Notes: generated by a model from the letters alone, not told the origin. A stretch of DNA of 64,000 nucleotides from Sphingomonas sp. (GCF_019635515.1 NZ_JAHBZI010000001.1:1364001-1428000); one strand, 5' to 3'. Counted from the stretch's first letter, positions 17,678 to 27,676 are shown. A program made the numbers and translations.

Positions 17678-19918
17678 ATGACGCTCGATACCGATCTTAC
17701 CGACCCCGCAGGCCCCACCGACGTTCCTTTCGATAGCGCCCTGTCGGAGCGCTATCTCGTCTATGCGATGTCGACGATCACGGCGCGCTCGCTGCCCGAT
17801 GTTCGCGACGGGCTGAAGCCGGTCCACCGCCGGCTGCTCTGGGCGATGCGGCTGCTCCGGCTCGATCCGGCGAGCGGCTACAAGAAGTGCGCCCGCGTCG
17901 TCGGCGACGTCATCGGCAAATATCATCCGCATGGCGACCAGTCGGTCTATGACGCGATGGTCCGCCTCGCCCAGACCTTCGCACTGCGCTACCCGCTCGT
18001 CGACGGTCAGGGCAATTTCGGCAATATCGACGGCGATAACGCCGCCGCCTATCGCTATACCGAGGCGCGGCTGACCCAGGTCGCGATCGACCTGATGGAC
18101 GGGCTCGACGAGAACGCCACCGATTTCCGCGCGACGTATAACGGGGAAGACGAGGAGCCCGAGCTGTTTCCGGGCCTGTTCCCCAACCTGCTGGCGAACG
18201 GCGCCGCCGGCATCGCGGTCGGCATGGCGACCAGTATCCCGCCGCACAATGCCGCCGAACTGCTCAACGCTGCCGTCGCCCTGATCGACAATCCGCAGGC
18301 CAATGTTCTCGACTATGTCAGCGGCCCCGATTTCCCGACCGGGGGCGTGGTGGTCGACAGCCCGGCCGCGATCGCCGAGGCGTACAACACTGGCCGTGGC
18401 AGCTTCCGCGTGCGGGCGAAGATCGAGAAGGTCATCGAGAAGGGAGGGGGCTGGCACCTCGTCGTCTCCGAGATTCCCTACGGCGTGCAGAAAGGCAAGT
18501 TGATCGAGGGCATCGCCGAGCTGATCAACGACAAGAAACTGCCGATCCTCGGCGATGTCCGCGACGAATCCGCCGACGATATCCGCGTTGTCCTCGAACC
18601 GCGCAGCCGCACGGTCAGCGCCGAGGACCTGATCCACAGCCTCTATCGCCTGTCGGACCTCGAAGTCCGCGTGCCGCTCAACTTGAACGTGCTCGACGCG
18701 CAACACACGCCCCGCGTGATGAGCCTGCACGAAGCGCTCAGCCAGTGGCTGGCGCACCAGTTCATCGTCCTCCAGCGCAAGTCGCAGCACCGGCTCGACA
18801 AGATCGCCGACCGCTTGGAGCTGGTGGCGGGCTACATCATCGCCTTCCTCAATCTTGACCGCGTCATCGAGATCATCCGCACCGAGGACGAGCCCAAGCA
18901 GGTGATGATGGCCGAGTTCGCGCTGACCGACCGCCAGGCCGAGGCGATCCTCAACATGCGCCTGCGCAGCCTGCGCAAGCTAGAGGAAATGGAACTCAAG
19001 CAGGAGCGCGACAAGCTCGAAAAGGAGCAGGCCGAGCTGGAGCTGCTGCTCTCGTCCGACGCCCGCCAGCGCACCCGGATGAAACGCGATCTCGGCAAGA
19101 TGCTGGTCCGCTACGGTCTCGATACCCCGCTGGGCGCGCGCCGCACCACCGTCGAGGAAGCCGCCCCGGCGCGCGAAATCCCGCTGGAAGCGATGATCGA
19201 GCGCGAGCCGATCACCGTCATCCTCTCGCAGCGCGGCTGGATCCGGGCGATGAAGGGGCATGTCGAGACCGGCAGCGGCGAAGCGCTCAAATTCAAGGAA
19301 GGCGACGGCCCCTATCTGGCCTTCCACGCCCACACCACCGACAAGCTGCTCCTCGCCGCCGACAATGGCCGATTCTACACGCTCGCCGCGGACAAGCTTC
19401 CCGGCGGCCGCGGTTTTGGCGAGCCGGTGCGGCTGATGATCGACCTGGAGGGGGAGCGCCAGATCGTCACCCTGCGCCGTGCCACCGCTTCACCGCGCCT
19501 GCTGGTCGCCGCCAGCGACGGGCGTGGCTTCGTGGTCAAGGCCGAGGATGTCATGGCCGAAACCCGCAAGGGCAAGCAGGTGGTGACACCACGCGCCGGC
19601 GCGCATCTCAAGGTGGTGCGCGGCATCGGCGAGGACGATGATATGGTCGCGGCGATCGGCGACAATCGAAAGATGCTGGTCTTCCCGCTCGCCGAAGTCG
19701 CCGAGCTTGCGCGCGGGCAGGGCGTCCAGCTCCAGCGCTTCCGCGACGGTGGTCTTTCGGACGTTACCACCTTCAGGATGGCCGATGGCCTCAGCTGGGC
19801 GATGGGCGGCGAAACCGGCCGGACCCGCACCGAAACCGACCTTGCCCAATGGCGCGCGGCGCGGGGCGCCGCCGGGCGGATGCCGCCCACCGGTTTCCCG
19901 CGCGACAACCGCTTCTGA
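17678..19918 (+). CDS. parC: DNA topoisomerase IV subunit A
   Basis: 746 aa, the normal ParC length. It starts with [38 protein letters not shown]. The quinolone-resistance region is [28 protein letters not shown], and the catalytic tyrosine lies in [12 protein letters not shown] near residue 126. The coiled-coil region ([25 protein letters not shown]) and a beta-pinwheel C-terminal domain follow. ParC decatenates daughter chromosomes with ParE. The 293-bp upstream gap shows no other gene. Confidence 0.97.
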   Translation: MTLDTDLTDPAGPTDVPFDSALSERYLVYAMSTITARSLPDVRDGLKPVHRRLLWAMRLLRLDPASGYKKCARVVGDVIGKYHPHGDQSVYDAMVRLAQTFALRYPLVDGQGNFGNIDGDNAAAYRYTEARLTQVAIDLMDGLDENATDFRATYNGEDEEPELFPGLFPNLLANGAAGIAVGMATSIPPHNAAELLNAAVALIDNPQANVLDYVSGPDFPTGGVVVDSPAAIAEAYNTGRGSFRVRAKIEKVIEKGGGWHLVVSEIPYGVQKGKLIEGIAELINDKKLPILGDVRDESADDIRVVLEPRSRTVSAEDLIHSLYRLSDLEVRVPLNLNVLDAQHTPRVMSLHEALSQWLAHQFIVLQRKSQHRLDKIADRLELVAGYIIAFLNLDRVIEIIRTEDEPKQVMMAEFALTDRQAEAILNMRLRSLRKLEEMELKQERDKLEKEQAELELLLSSDARQRTRMKRDLGKMLVRYGLDTPLGARRTTVEEAAPAREIPLEAMIEREPITVILSQRGWIRAMKGHVETGSGEALKFKEGDGPYLAFHAHTTDKLLLAADNGRFYTLAADKLPGGRGFGEPVRLMIDLEGERQIVTLRRATASPRLLVAASDGRGFVVKAEDVMAETRKGKQVVTPRAGAHLKVVRGIGEDDDMVAAIGDNRKMLVFPLAEVAELARGQGVQLQRFRDGGLSDVTTFRMADGLSWAMGGETGRTRTETDLAQWRAARGAAGRMPPTGFPRDNRF

Positions 19919-19981
19919 TTGTTACGATAAACCCCGGATAGTTCAGGCGGATTTAACCATTTCGGCTTAGCCCGAACCCTG

Positions 19982-21712
19982 ATGGCGTTCCGTAGAGCCA
20001 AGCCCGTAGCCGTACCCGTCGCCGAGCATGCTCCCCCGGCGCCGGATCCGCGTGCCCTCGGCCCGACCGCGACGGGCATGGTGCTGGACCTGCTGCCGAT
20101 CCCCGCCGCCATCGTCGCCCTCTCTGGTGACGCCTTCCATTTCGAAGCGGTCAACAAGCCGTTCCGCATGGCCGGGCTCGGCCATGTCGCCGCCGAATCG
20201 CCGGTGATCCGCCTGCTCGGCGAGCGCATCCGCCGCTTCGTCGAATCACCCGACACGCATCAGGAGTTCGCCTGGCAGTTTGGCAGCGAGGTCGACAGCC
20301 GCCATTTCCGGGTGATGCTGGCCCGCCGCACCTTCAATCGCGACACCGGCAAATGCATGCTCACCCTGGTCGATCAGACCTCGGAGCTGCGCACCGAGCA
20401 GAGTCTGCGCCGCGAAATGGCGACCGACAGCCTGACCGGCCTGCCCAACCGCACCGGCTTCTCCGACGAGCTCGAAGACACGATCAATCACGACAATCGC
20501 AGCGCCCATGCGGTGATGGTCATCGATCTTGCGCGCTTCGGCCGCGTCAATGCCTGCATGGGCGGCCTGGCCGGCGACGAACTGCTGATTTCGGTCGCCC
20601 GCCGCATCAAGGGCGCACTGCGCGGCCGCGACATCCTTGCCCGCCTGGGCGGCGACGAGTTCGGCGTGCTGCTGACCCTCGATGACGGCCCCGACGATGC
20701 GCTCCACGTCGCCAAGCGCATCGAGGCCGCGCTGACCAATCCCTTCCGCCTTTCCGATTTCGAGATCCGCGTCGAATGTTCGGTCGGCATCGCCATGGGC
20801 TCGGACAATGACGGCGATCCCGAGGATCTGATCCGCAACGCCCAGTTCGCGGTCAAGCGGTCGAAGAAGACCGGCCGCCCCGAGGTCTATCAGACCCATG
20901 CCTTCGATATCGCCCGTGAGCAGTTCAGCATCGAGACCGAACTGCGCCGCGCGATCGAGAACGGCCAGATGTCGCTATATTATCAGCCGATCTGCGACCT
21001 CAATTCGGGCAAGGTCTCGTCGTTCGAGGCGCTGGCGCGCTGGACCAACGAAGACGGCGTCTGCCTGTCACCCAATGATTTCATTCCGGTCGCCGAGGAA
21101 TCGGGGCTGATCGTTCCCCTCGGCCGCTGGGCGATGGACGAAGCCGCGAGGACAATCGCGGCATGGGATCGCGGTGCCGGTGGCGATTGCGGGGTCAAGG
21201 TCGCGGTCAACCTCTCGGCGATCCAGCTGCACCGTGACAATATCCCCGACATGGTCAGGAGCGCGCTCGACGCGCACAGGGTCAACGGCAACCGCCTCAC
21301 CCTGGAGTTGACCGAAAGCGCCATCGTCACCGATCCGGATCGCGTCGCGCGCGTCATGAACGCGCTCAAGGATCTCGGCGCGACGCTGGCGATGGACGAT
21401 TTCGGCACCGGCTATTCGAACCTGGCGTTCCTGCAAAGGCTGCCGATCGACATCCTCAAGATCGACCGCAGCTTCGTCTCCGGCATGCTCGCCGATCGTG
21501 ACAAGATCGCGATTGTCCGCGCCATTTTGTCGCTGGCGCAGGCGCTGGGAATGCGAACCACCGCCGAAGGTATCGAAACCAACGAGCTGGCCCAGACGCT
21601 GGCGGCGCTCGGCTGCACCTATGGCCAGGGCTTCCTCTACTCGCGCGCGCTGGCCCGCGATGACGCCTATGAATTGTTGATCGAGCGCAACACGAGTTCG
21701 TCAGCGATCTGA
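19982..21712 (+). CDS. Diguanylate cyclase/phosphodiesterase with GGDEF and EAL domains
   Basis: 576 aa, no membrane helix. The first 130 residues look PAS-like (LLPIPAAIVALSGDAFHFEAVNKPF). The GGDEF domain carries an intact RLGGDEFGVLL signature near residue 223, and the EAL domain has FEALARW near 349, NLSAIQL, LELTES, DDFGTGYSN and KIDRSFV, so both c-di-GMP synthesis and degradation residues are present. Its 3' end overlaps the convergent cca gene by 46 bp. Confidence 0.94.
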   Translation: MAFRRAKPVAVPVAEHAPPAPDPRALGPTATGMVLDLLPIPAAIVALSGDAFHFEAVNKPFRMAGLGHVAAESPVIRLLGERIRRFVESPDTHQEFAWQFGSEVDSRHFRVMLARRTFNRDTGKCMLTLVDQTSELRTEQSLRREMATDSLTGLPNRTGFSDELEDTINHDNRSAHAVMVIDLARFGRVNACMGGLAGDELLISVARRIKGALRGRDILARLGGDEFGVLLTLDDGPDDALHVAKRIEAALTNPFRLSDFEIRVECSVGIAMGSDNDGDPEDLIRNAQFAVKRSKKTGRPEVYQTHAFDIAREQFSIETELRRAIENGQMSLYYQPICDLNSGKVSSFEALARWTNEDGVCLSPNDFIPVAEESGLIVPLGRWAMDEAARTIAAWDRGAGGDCGVKVAVNLSAIQLHRDNIPDMVRSALDAHRVNGNRLTLELTESAIVTDPDRVARVMNALKDLGATLAMDDFGTGYSNLAFLQRLPIDILKIDRSFVSGMLADRDKIAIVRAILSLAQALGMRTTAEGIETNELAQTLAALGCTYGQGFLYSRALARDDAYELLIERNTSSSAI

Positions 21713-22839
21713 TCGACCCGCGCCGAATCGGGGAAATCCTCGGCAATCCACTGATCTTCGATCTGGCGCATCAACCTGGCGACCTGCGGCCCCGCCTTGA
21801 TCCCCCGCCTGATGATCGCGCCGCCAGTGAGCGGAAAGCACGGGGCTTCCCAGGTGGCTGCGACCATCGCTTCCCTGATCGGCCGCTCTGAGAGAAGCAG
21901 GCGGTCAACCGCGCCCTCCTGGCCGGCGCGATAGACCAGCGCCTTGGCGTTCTCGACGGGCCGCGCCACGGCCGCTTGCAGGCGACGGCGCTGGAGATTG
22001 GACAATTTGAAACGCGCGCCGACGGTTTCGACATCCTCGGGTGGTATCAGCGCCGCGAGGCGCCGGATCGGGTCGGGCGCGATGCCTGCCTCCGCCTCGC
22101 GCTTGGCAAGATAGGCCAGCCGCTCGGCGGAGCGGACGAAGAGGATGGGCACGAACATGCGGCGCCGGATCATCAGCTCGACGACCCGCACCGCGTCCCT
22201 GGCGACGAGCAGCTTGAGCAGCTCGTCGCGAATCCGCTCGCGACTGAGCGCCATCAGGTCGTTGGCGCGGTCCGAGCATGCCCGTAGCGCCTCGCCATCG
22301 GGTTCGTCGCCGAATCGGGCGAGGAAACGGAAGAAGCGGAGGATTCGCAAGTGATCCTCGGCGATTCGCTGATAGGGGTCGCCGATGAAGCGGACCTTGC
22401 GCGCCTCGAGATCGGCGAGCCCGCCGAAATAGTCGAAGATCTCGCGGGTATTCGGGTCCGCGTAGAGCGCGTTCATCGTGAAATCGCGCCGCGCCGCATC
22501 CTCGCGCCAATTGTCTGTGAAGGCGACGGTGGCGTGGCGCCCGTCGGTCGAGACATCGCGGCGCAAGGTCGTCACCTCGACCGGCCCGCTCTCGATCACC
22601 GCCGTCACCGTGCCGTGCGCGATCCCGGTCGGCACCGCGGTGATCCCGGCTTCCTTCAGATATTCGACCACCGTCTCGGGCGCGAGCGAGGTCGCCAGAT
22701 CGATATCCGAGACCGGAATTCCCAACAGCGTATCGCGCACGCAGCCACCGACGAACCGAACGTCGCCGAGCACACGGACCAGACCGGCGAGCCCCGCGCG
22801 ATGCTGCCACTCGGCATCGGGGAGGATCATGTCCGCCAT
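21667..22839 (-). CDS. cca: CCA tRNA nucleotidyltransferase
   Basis: 390 aa class II nucleotidyltransferase. The catalytic signature is VRFVGGCVRDTLLGIPVSDIDLAT (residues about 27-50), followed by RRDFTMNALYADP and RFIGDPYQRIAEDHLRILRFFRFLARFG. The enzyme adds or repairs the tRNA 3' CCA, although the tRNAs seen in this window encode CCA. It overlaps the upstream Nudix gene by 13 bp and the convergent GGDEF-EAL gene by 46 bp. Confidence 0.95.
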   Translation of the reverse strand: MADMILPDAEWQHRAGLAGLVRVLGDVRFVGGCVRDTLLGIPVSDIDLATSLAPETVVEYLKEAGITAVPTGIAHGTVTAVIESGPVEVTTLRRDVSTDGRHATVAFTDNWREDAARRDFTMNALYADPNTREIFDYFGGLADLEARKVRFIGDPYQRIAEDHLRILRFFRFLARFGDEPDGEALRACSDRANDLMALSRERIRDELLKLLVARDAVRVVELMIRRRMFVPILFVRSAERLAYLAKREAEAGIAPDPIRRLAALIPPEDVETVGARFKLSNLQRRRLQAAVARPVENAKALVYRAGQEGAVDRLLLSERPIREAMVAATWEAPCFPLTGGAIIRRGIKAGPQVARLMRQIEDQWIAEDFPDSARVDQIADELVLRSINNS

Positions 22840-23417
22840 TGCAGCCGCCGTGACAGATTGACGATCATCGCCGCCGTGGCGCCCCAGATACGCCGCTCAC
22901 CCCACATAATCTCATAGTAGCGCCGCTGCGCGCCCTGAAACTCGACGCTGTTCCGCCGGTGATTGGCCGAATCGAGCAGGAAGGACAGGGGCACTTCGAA
23001 CACATTGGCGACCTCCGCCTCCGCCGGCACCAGTGCCAGATCGGCCGGTACCACGCCGACCACCGGCGTGACGTCATAGCCGGTCACGGTACGGTAGCGC
23101 TCGGCGGTGCCGATCACTTCGACCATGGCGCGGGGCAGGGCGATCTCCTCCTCGGCCTCGCGCAGCGCCGCGCTGACCGGGCCGTCATCCTCGGGGTCGA
23201 TCCGCCCGCCGGGAAACGCAACCTGGCCGGCGTGGCGGCGCAGCGTGTCGGTGCGCTGGGTCAGGATCACGCCGGGATCGGCGCGGTCTGTCACCGCGAC
23301 CAGCACGGCCGCCGGCTGCCCGGCAATTTCAGGGTCGAAATCGAAATGGTCGCCCGGCAGCAGGATCGCCGCATGCGGCGAATCGAGCGCGGCGCGCAGC
23401 CGTTCGGCGAGCGTCAC
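22827..23417 (-). CDS. CoA pyrophosphatase-type Nudix hydrolase
   Basis: 196 aa from the GTG at 23417, which overlaps the stop of the DUF1285 gene as GTGA. The CoA-diphosphatase Nudix pattern is present: LRRHAGQVAFPGGRIDPEDD followed by AALREAEEEIALP, with VLVAVTDRADPGVILTQRTDTL before it. It probably hydrolyses CoA or its oxidised forms. It forms an operon with the DUF1285 gene upstream and cca downstream. Confidence 0.9.
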   Translation of the reverse strand: MTLAERLRAALDSPHAAILLPGDHFDFDPEIAGQPAAVLVAVTDRADPGVILTQRTDTLRRHAGQVAFPGGRIDPEDDGPVSAALREAEEEIALPRAMVEVIGTAERYRTVTGYDVTPVVGVVPADLALVPAEAEVANVFEVPLSFLLDSANHRRNSVEFQGAQRRYYEIMWGERRIWGATAAMIVNLSRRLQWRT

Positions 23418-23995
23418 GTGCCGGACTCCGATTCGGCCGGCTCCAGTGGAAAGAAGGCACCGTCGCTCCACACCCCGGCCGGATCGCTGCCATTGGCCAG
23501 AGCGATCTGCGCCAGTTCATAATAGACCGGGCGCGCCACCAACGCCTCCAGCCCGCCACGGACATGGAGATAGGGGCGGGGCCCCTCCGCGGTATCCTCG
23601 AATCGCAGGGCGCGCTCGGGGCCGGCGGTGACGAGATCGCCGGTGTTGAGGCGGAAGGCGAGCTTCATCGCCTCGCCCGTGCCCTCGGTCTTCATTTCCA
23701 CCGCCTGGAACGGTGCGTCCTCGACTTCGATGTCGAGCTTCTCGACCGGGGTCACCAGCACGAAGCGGCCATCGGGTTCGCGGCGGAGAATCGTCGAGAA
23801 CAGCCGCACCATCGGCATCCGCCCGATCGGCGAACCCTGGTGGAACCACGTCCCGTCGCGCGCGATCCGCATGTCGCTGTCGCCACAATGGGTCGGATTC
23901 CAGCTCTCCACCGGCGGCAAGCGATTCTCGTCGACCAGCCGCGCGATCTCGGCGAGCGAGAGGCTGGCGAAATCGGGAGGCGGTGCGGAGGGCAT
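23414..23995 (-). CDS. DUF1285 domain protein
   Basis: 193 aa from the ATG at 23995. The pattern CGDSDMRIARDGTWFHQGSPI, GRMPMVRLFSTILRREPDG, FVLVTPVEKLDIEVEDAPFQAVEM and LHVRGGLEALVARPVYYELAQIAL is typical of DUF1285, a cytosolic family often encoded with the Nudix and cca genes in alphaproteobacteria, as here. Biochemical function unknown. Confidence 0.88.
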   Translation of the reverse strand: MPSAPPPDFASLSLAEIARLVDENRLPPVESWNPTHCGDSDMRIARDGTWFHQGSPIGRMPMVRLFSTILRREPDGRFVLVTPVEKLDIEVEDAPFQAVEMKTEGTGEAMKLAFRLNTGDLVTAGPERALRFEDTAEGPRPYLHVRGGLEALVARPVYYELAQIALANGSDPAGVWSDGAFFPLEPAESESGT

Positions 23996-24014
23996 GCTGC
24001 CCCTTAGACCGAGC

Positions 24015-24536
24015 TCAGGCCGCCTGTCGAACCCGCGGTGCCAGCATTCCAGCGCAATCCGGCACGGAATCGCCACGCGCGAGCAATCGCCGCGGCTCGA
24101 ACGGGCCGGGCAGGCGCCAGCCGCCGGTTCTCTCGGCGGTGAAACCGAAGAAGCGCGCATAATATTCGGGATCGCCAACCAGCATCAGCGCGTCACAGCC
24201 CGGCGCTTGGCATCCCGGCACCGCCGCCAGCATCCGCTCCATCAGCGCGCGGCCAATGCCTTCCTGCTGCCATTCGGGCTCGACCGCGACCGGGCCGACC
24301 ATGGTCAGCGGCAGGCTGCGGCCATCGTCGCAGACCAGCGACACCGGCCAGCACTGGATCGTTCCCATCAGCGCGCCATCGTCGCGGACGGCGGCGAAGC
24401 TCAGCTCGGGAATCGCGGTGGCGCCTTCGCGCAGCCTGTACGCGGTGCGCGCGCGTCGATCGGTCCCGAAAGCGCGGTCGAGCAGGGACTCGATAGCCTG
24501 GGAGTCGATTCTGTCGAGCGGCACCAATGCGATCAC
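24015..24536 (-). CDS. GNAT-family N-acetyltransferase
   Basis: 173 aa from the GTG at 24536; an AAGGAA-like ribosome-binding site is about ten bases upstream. The acetyl-CoA loop is VGPVAVEPEWQQEGIGRALMERML (V-x5-Q-x2-G-IG-A form), and GDPEYYARFFGFTAE is characteristic of the YhbS-type subgroup. The substrate is unknown. An upstream extension to 24644 is possible but reads less like protein. Confidence 0.85.
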   Translation of the reverse strand: MIALVPLDRIDSQAIESLLDRAFGTDRRARTAYRLREGATAIPELSFAAVRDDGALMGTIQCWPVSLVCDDGRSLPLTMVGPVAVEPEWQQEGIGRALMERMLAAVPGCQAPGCDALMLVGDPEYYARFFGFTAERTGGWRLPGPFEPRRLLARGDSVPDCAGMLAPRVRQAA

Positions 24537-24668
24537 TTCATGCGGTTCCTTCTGATAGGGAGGGGCGCGGCCTTTAGACCCCTCCTGCGCTGACGCAAGG
24601 ATGAATGTGGCGCGCGGAGACGCATCTGCTATGGGCGCGCGCAACCGCTTCCCCCTGAAAGGCCCGTC

Positions 24669-25037
24669 TTGTCCGACCTACTCCAGCTCCAGGTGCACGA
24701 TCTCGAAGTCGATGTGCTGACCGGAATCTACTCGGAAGAGACGCATCTGCCGCAGCCGCTGCGTATCTCGATGAACGTCGATATCGACATGCCCGAGCGC
24801 TTCGAGGCGGATACCCCGCTCAGCGCATCGAAAAGCTATATCGACCTCAAACAGGCCGCGACCGCCCTGCCCGAGGGCGTGCACTTCAAGCTGATCGAGG
24901 CCGTCGCCGATTATATCTGTGAGACGCTGTTCGTGTCCGACAGGCGCGTCCGCCGCGTCGAGATCAAGATCGTCAAGCTCGCTATCGCCGAGCGCGGCGA
25001 ATCGATCGGCATCACGCTGGTGCGCCATCGGCGCTAG
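24669..25037 (+). CDS. folB: Dihydroneopterin aldolase
   Basis: 122 aa with a TTG start at 24669 shortly after CCCTGAAAGG. The sequence (QVHDLEVDVLTGIYSEETHLPQPLRISMNVDID, DTPLSASKSYIDLKQAATAL, HFKLIEAVADYICETLF, VRRVEIKIVKLAIAERGESIGITLVR) follows the FolB tunnelling fold, including the ELIEA-like Glu. It makes 6-hydroxymethyl-dihydropterin in folate synthesis. Confidence 0.92.
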   Translation: MSDLLQLQVHDLEVDVLTGIYSEETHLPQPLRISMNVDIDMPERFEADTPLSASKSYIDLKQAATALPEGVHFKLIEAVADYICETLFVSDRRVRRVEIKIVKLAIAERGESIGITLVRHRR

Positions 25038-25083
25038 TTGTTGGCGGCGCCGGCCCGCGCCGCATCGGCGTGAGCCAATCAAA

Positions 25084-25920
25084 CTAGGCGCAGGGCCCCA
25101 GCGCGCGGAGCACCATCGCATAATCCTCCGCCGCGATCCGCGAGCTTTCGGGATCGTCCGATTCGAGCGCTTCCGGGCTCAGCCGGCGCGGCAATCCGCA
25201 GGCGAGGCGATACCAGAGCAGCGTGTTGACCGCCGGCGGCCCTGCCGAATCGTCCACAATGTCCCCTAATGAGACACTCCAGCGCGGGTTGACGCCGGGG
25301 CGGCGGATCACCTGCAGCGACACCGGAGCGTTGCTCTCGGTGGTCAGGAATATCTGCGTTTCGCCTTCGCCGGGCAGCGATCCGGGGACATGGAAAGCGT
25401 TGCCCACGCCGGTGATCGCGGGCGGGGCGCCGGCAGCGACGGCCTCGCGGGTGATGCCGCGCACGAGCGCGTCGGTTTCGGGCAAGTAATTGCGCTGGCT
25501 GTCTATTCCGGTGAGCTGGATCTGGTCAGCGCGCCCCGGCACCGGGCGGGCGAACAGCAGCACGCGCTGCTTCTTGAGCTTGGGCGCCTTGCCACGGGAA
25601 TCGAGCGGGATATCGGCGACATAGGCCACGCGGGTCGGCATCGCACCGTTGCCGCGAATCAGCGCCAGCACGTCAGCGACGATATAGAAGCGGCCACGGC
25701 CCGGCGCGACGTCGCGAGCCTGGTCGGGATCGAGTTTGGTGACCTCGCGGATGCGCGCGTCGAGGATCAGCGGCGCGCGCACGACCTGTCCCGCGACCAC
25801 CGCGTAGCTTGGCGCGGAAACCACCGCCGGCCCTTGATTCTGCCGGGTTTGTGCTGGAGCGGGCGCGGCGGCGGAAAATGCCAGCGCGCAATAAATGGCA
25901 ACATTCTGGATACGGATCAT
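25084..25920 (-). CDS. Secreted hypothetical protein
   Basis: 278 aa from the ATG at 25920, with a signal peptide (MIRIQNVAIYCALAFSAAAPAPAQ). The mature part is predicted beta-rich (APLILDARIREVTKLDPDQARDVAPGRGRFYIVADVLALI, KKQRVLLFARPVPGRADQIQLTG). The C-terminal region has two cysteines (LACGLPRRL and LGPCA). No family recognised. It is divergent from the tonB operon over a 219-bp gap. Confidence 0.78.
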   Translation of the reverse strand: MIRIQNVAIYCALAFSAAAPAPAQTRQNQGPAVVSAPSYAVVAGQVVRAPLILDARIREVTKLDPDQARDVAPGRGRFYIVADVLALIRGNGAMPTRVAYVADIPLDSRGKAPKLKKQRVLLFARPVPGRADQIQLTGIDSQRNYLPETDALVRGITREAVAAGAPPAITGVGNAFHVPGSLPGEGETQIFLTTESNAPVSLQVIRRPGVNPRWSVSLGDIVDDSAGPPAVNTLLWYRLACGLPRRLSPEALESDDPESSRIAAEDYAMVLRALGPCA

Positions 25921-26139
25921 TCGCACAGCGTTACCGGATTGTGCCCCGGGTATATACAAATAATTCCGGGATGCCCGATGGCATGTGCCGAATGTCTGAC
26001 AAAGGGTTTGCGTCCCTCCGGCCACCGCGATAGAGGTCGCGCTCTGCCGAGAGAACGCAACAGTGCGGCAGGCGGAACTGCGCGCGGGGTCCCCCGCGAC
26101 AGGGTCGCAGTCAGGAATATATAGGAGTGACGTTCCCGA

Positions 26140-26811
26140 ATGGCTTACGCTGACCGGAATACAGGTGGCAGCCGCATCGTCGCGATCGTTTTGGTCGCGC
26201 TGATCGTCGCCGGCATGGGATATGCTTTCGTCACCGGCCTCGCATATCAGTACGTCAAGAAGGCGACCGAGAAGCTCGACGTCTTCGACGTGAACGACCC
26301 GCCGCCGCCGGAGGAAGTTCCGCCTCCGCCGCCGCCGCCGGATTCGCCGGTTCCGCCGCCGCCTACCTTGGTGGTGACGCCTCCCGCGATCGTGGCCGTG
26401 CCGCAGCCCTCGCCGCCGATGATGACGACGCCGGTGCCGCAGCCGCCGCCGCCGATCGCACCGCCGGCTCCGCCGGCTCCGCCCGCGCCTCCCGCGCCGC
26501 CGCCGCCGCCGCGCGTCGCGAAGAAGATGACGCCGAAGGGGTCCCCGCAAAGCTGGGTGACCGACGACGACTATCCGGCCGCGGCGCTTCGTGCCGAGCA
26601 GGCGGGAACCGTTGGCTTCCGGCTCGACGTCGACGCGACCGGCAAGGTCACGGAGTGCACCGTGACTTCGTCGAGCGGTTCATCTCTGCTGGATAATACG
26701 GCGTGCTCGCTGCTCAAGCGCCGCGCCAAGTTCAACCCGGCCGAAGATGCGAACGGCAACAAGATCGGTGCGCCGTTCAACAGCCGCTTCACCTGGAAGA
26801 TCCCGAAATAA
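26140..26811 (+). CDS. TonB-family energy transducer
   Basis: 223 aa. It has an N-terminal membrane anchor (IVAIVLVALIVAGMGYAFV), then a long proline-rich periplasmic linker (about residues 54-126, runs of PPPPP and PAPPAPP). The C-terminal TonB domain shows YPAAALRAEQAGTVGFRLDVDATGKVTECTVTSSSGSSLLDNTACSLLKRRAKF. It transmits proton-motive force to outer-membrane receptors. It is followed by exbB and two exbD genes in one operon. AGGAG lies about 13 bases before the ATG. Confidence 0.94.
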   Translation: MAYADRNTGGSRIVAIVLVALIVAGMGYAFVTGLAYQYVKKATEKLDVFDVNDPPPPEEVPPPPPPPDSPVPPPPTLVVTPPAIVAVPQPSPPMMTTPVPQPPPPIAPPAPPAPPAPPAPPPPPRVAKKMTPKGSPQSWVTDDDYPAAALRAEQAGTVGFRLDVDATGKVTECTVTSSSGSSLLDNTACSLLKRRAKFNPAEDANGNKIGAPFNSRFTWKIPK

Positions 26812-26820
26812 TTTGAGAGG

Positions 26821-26843
26821 CCGGCGCGCCGGGGGCGCGCCGG
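26821..26843 (+). promoter_or_regulatory. Perfect GC hairpin between tonB and exbB
   Basis: CCGGCGCGCC, a GGG loop and GGCGCGCCGG form a perfect 10-bp hairpin starting 9 bp after the tonB stop. No T-tract follows, so it is more likely an RNA-stability or attenuation element than a terminator. Confidence 0.55.
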
Positions 26844-26880
26844 ATGTTTGAAAGCGCTATTTTTAGAGGAAAGACCGAAA

Positions 26881-27642
26881 ATGCTCACGACCATTCTCGC
26901 AGCTGCGGCGCCCGCTGCCGCCAAGGAAAATCCCTACGGCCTCATCCCCGCGCTGCGTGAAGGCGGTCTGATTTCGCAGACCGTGTTCGGCATCCTGGTG
27001 ATCATGCTGTTCTTCTCGCTCTACATCCTGTTCACCAAGCTGTTCGAGCAGCAGAAGATCATTTCGCAGCATCGCCGCATGCGCTCGACCTTCTGGAACC
27101 AGAACAGCCTGCGCGAAGGCGCCGCCAAGCTCGAGAAGAACTCGGCTTACCGCCAGATCGTCGACGACGGTCTCGCCGCGCAGGAGCAGCACGCGAAGCT
27201 GACCGATCCGGTCGAAGCGCATGACTGGCTGCACAATTCGCTGCGCCGCTCGGAAGACCTGATCCTGTCGCAGCTCAAGAAGGGCCTGTCGTTCCTCGCG
27301 ACCGTCGGTTCGACCGCGCCGTTCGTCGGTCTGTTCGGTACGGTTATCGGCATCATCCGCGCACTGGTCCGCATCGGTTCGTCGGGTCAGGCATCGATCG
27401 ACGCCGTCGCCGGCCCGGTCGGTGAAGCGCTGATCATGACCGCCGTCGGCCTCGCGGTCGCCGTTCCGGCCGTGCTCGCCTTCAACTGGCTCCAGGCTCG
27501 CAACAAGAAGATCGCTGAAGACATGAGCGCCTTCTCGAACGACATCCTGGGTTATCTCGCTTCGAACGGCGCCGTGCGCCCGGCCGCCGCGAAGGGCGCG
27601 CCGGTCAAGGCTCCCGCCGCTGCGACCACGGCTGCTCGCTAA
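26881..27642 (+). CDS. exbB: ExbB/TolQ/MotA-family proton channel
   Basis: 253 aa from the ATG at 26881, preceded by GAGGAAAGACC. Three membrane segments are visible (TVFGILVIMLFFSLYILFTKLF, GLSFLATVGSTAPFVGLFGTVIGIIRAL, GEALIMTAVGLAVAVPAVLAFNWL). The conserved ATVGSTAPFVGLFGTVIGI and EALIMTAVGLAVAVPA motifs identify ExbB. With ExbD it forms the proton-driven motor that energises TonB. Confidence 0.96.
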   Translation: MLTTILAAAAPAAAKENPYGLIPALREGGLISQTVFGILVIMLFFSLYILFTKLFEQQKIISQHRRMRSTFWNQNSLREGAAKLEKNSAYRQIVDDGLAAQEQHAKLTDPVEAHDWLHNSLRRSEDLILSQLKKGLSFLATVGSTAPFVGLFGTVIGIIRALVRIGSSGQASIDAVAGPVGEALIMTAVGLAVAVPAVLAFNWLQARNKKIAEDMSAFSNDILGYLASNGAVRPAAAKGAPVKAPAAATTAAR

Positions 27643-27650
27643 GGGTTGAT

Positions 27651-27676
27651 GGGGCCGCGCTCCGGGGCGGCCCCAA
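27651..27676 (+). promoter_or_regulatory. GC hairpin between exbB and the first exbD
   Basis: GGGGCCGC and GCGGCCCC form an 8-bp stem about ten bases after the exbB stop, followed by AATTCTT rather than a clean T-tract. It could reduce read-through into the exbD genes or protect the exbB transcript. Confidence 0.45.
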
